17,272 nt of DNA, taken from contig JBJTHI010000300.1 in assembly GCA_046094425.1 (NCBI GenBank), positions 1 through 17,272 on the forward strand. The letters run 5' to 3'. The first letter of the stretch is position 1. Each line of letters opens with the position of its first letter. This stretch comes from JANPCX01 sp046094425 (GTDB taxonomy: Bacteria; Pseudomonadota; Gammaproteobacteria; Burkholderiales; Burkholderiaceae_C). The position numbers were made by a program, and so were the translations under genes. Below are positions 17,045 through 17,272 of this stretch, piece by piece. The notes beneath the pieces were generated by a model. That model was given only the letters and a program-made list of their open reading frames with translations. It made no database searches and was not told the DNA's origin.

Positions 17045-17066
17045 CGCTTGTTGCCAGTGGCAAGCG
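17045..17066 (+). other. Small hairpin in the fusA-tuf spacer
   Basis: CGCTTG (17045-17050) pairs with CAAGCG (17061-17066); TTGCC/GGCAA inside the loop region gives an alternative inner stem. No T-tract follows, so it is unlikely to terminate. It may mark a processing point that lets tuf mRNA accumulate separately from fusA. The remaining spacer shows only the tuf ribosome binding site region (CGGAG at 17119-17123). Confidence 0.35.
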
Positions 17067-17131
17067 AACACCACAAATTCCGGAAACCCTAACCCGCACA
17101 CTGGCCTTGTTCTTTATTCGGAGATTGAGAA

Positions 17132-17272
17132 ATGGCAAAAGGCAAATTTGAACGTACCAAGCCCCACGTGAACGTGGGCACGATTGGGCACGTGGACCAC
17201 GGCAAGACCACCTTGACCGCGGCCATCACCACGATTTTGGCCAGCAAGTTCGGCGGCGAAGCCAAGGCCTAC
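17132..17272 (+). CDS. tuf: Elongation factor Tu, N-terminal part (partial)
   Basis: The first 47 codons of a second EF-Tu gene run to the window end. The protein begins MAKGKFERTKPHVNVGTIGH and carries the P-loop GHVDHGKT at residues 19-26, the GTP-binding loop of the tRNA carrier GTPase. Switch regions and domains 2-3 lie beyond the window. It is the last visible gene of rpsL-rpsG-fusA-tuf. A purine-rich GGAGATTGAGA precedes the ATG. This copy and the one ending at 145 are direct repeats about 17 kb apart, and pairs of this kind are usually kept near identical by gene conversion. The two visible parts do not overlap, so identity cannot be judged here. Confidence 0.97.
   Translation, partial: MAKGKFERTKPHVNVGTIGHVDHGKTTLTAAITTILASKFGGEAKAY

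Overview
The window is a moderately GC-rich stretch of bacterial chromosome carrying core transcription and translation genes. Gene order (tuf, tRNA-Trp, secE, nusG, rplK, rplA, rplJ, rplL, rpoB, rpoC, then rpsL, rpsG, fusA, tuf) and protein wording, especially RpoB, RpsL and NusG, point to a betaproteobacterium of the order Burkholderiales, most like Comamonadaceae. The family assignment is inference from remembered sequences, not a search.

Layout. 1-145 is the 3' end of one tuf gene. 265-340 is tRNA-Trp, followed by secE and nusG (377-1382). A strong palindromic hairpin spans the nusG stop codon. rplK and rplA (1606-2758) form the L11/L1 pair. A structured leader of the L10 type precedes rplJ (TTG start) and rplL (3018-3978). 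A 351-base spacer full of hairpins, including a textbook terminator stem, separates rplL from rpoB (from 4330). rpoC (8475-12698) ends at a clear rho-independent terminator. Two accessory genes then separate the rpoBC block from the str operon: mgsA (methylglyoxal synthase, plus strand) and a PIN-domain gene on the minus strand that overlaps it tail to tail. A promoter at 13718-13746 starts rpsL-rpsG-fusA-tuf; the second tuf is cut off by the window end. Almost everything else is on the plus strand.

The outstanding observation is in rpoB. The gene is full length and colinear with its family except for about 182-200 bases (6880-7079) that lie in reverse orientation. Read on the minus strand, this segment encodes exactly the missing conserved peptide (residues 854-914, E. 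coli about 842-902, the start of the beta flap up to the flap-tip helix). Flipping it back restores one open frame of 1375 codons. As written, the frame hits TAG at 6979 and rpoB falls into two ORFs. The breakpoints coincide with a perfect 9-base inverted repeat (ATGGCGCGC / GCGCGCCAT). Because rpoB is essential and normally single copy, an amplification or assembly chimera, or a minority variant, is the likeliest explanation. A real inversion event can only be settled with reads.

Apart from this, the genes look intact. They work together in translation (EF-Tu, EF-G, S12, S7, L11, L1, L10, L7/L12, tRNA-Trp), transcription (beta, beta', NusG) and protein export (SecE). The intergenic spacers are rich in RNA structure that fits known autoregulation and processing of these operons.
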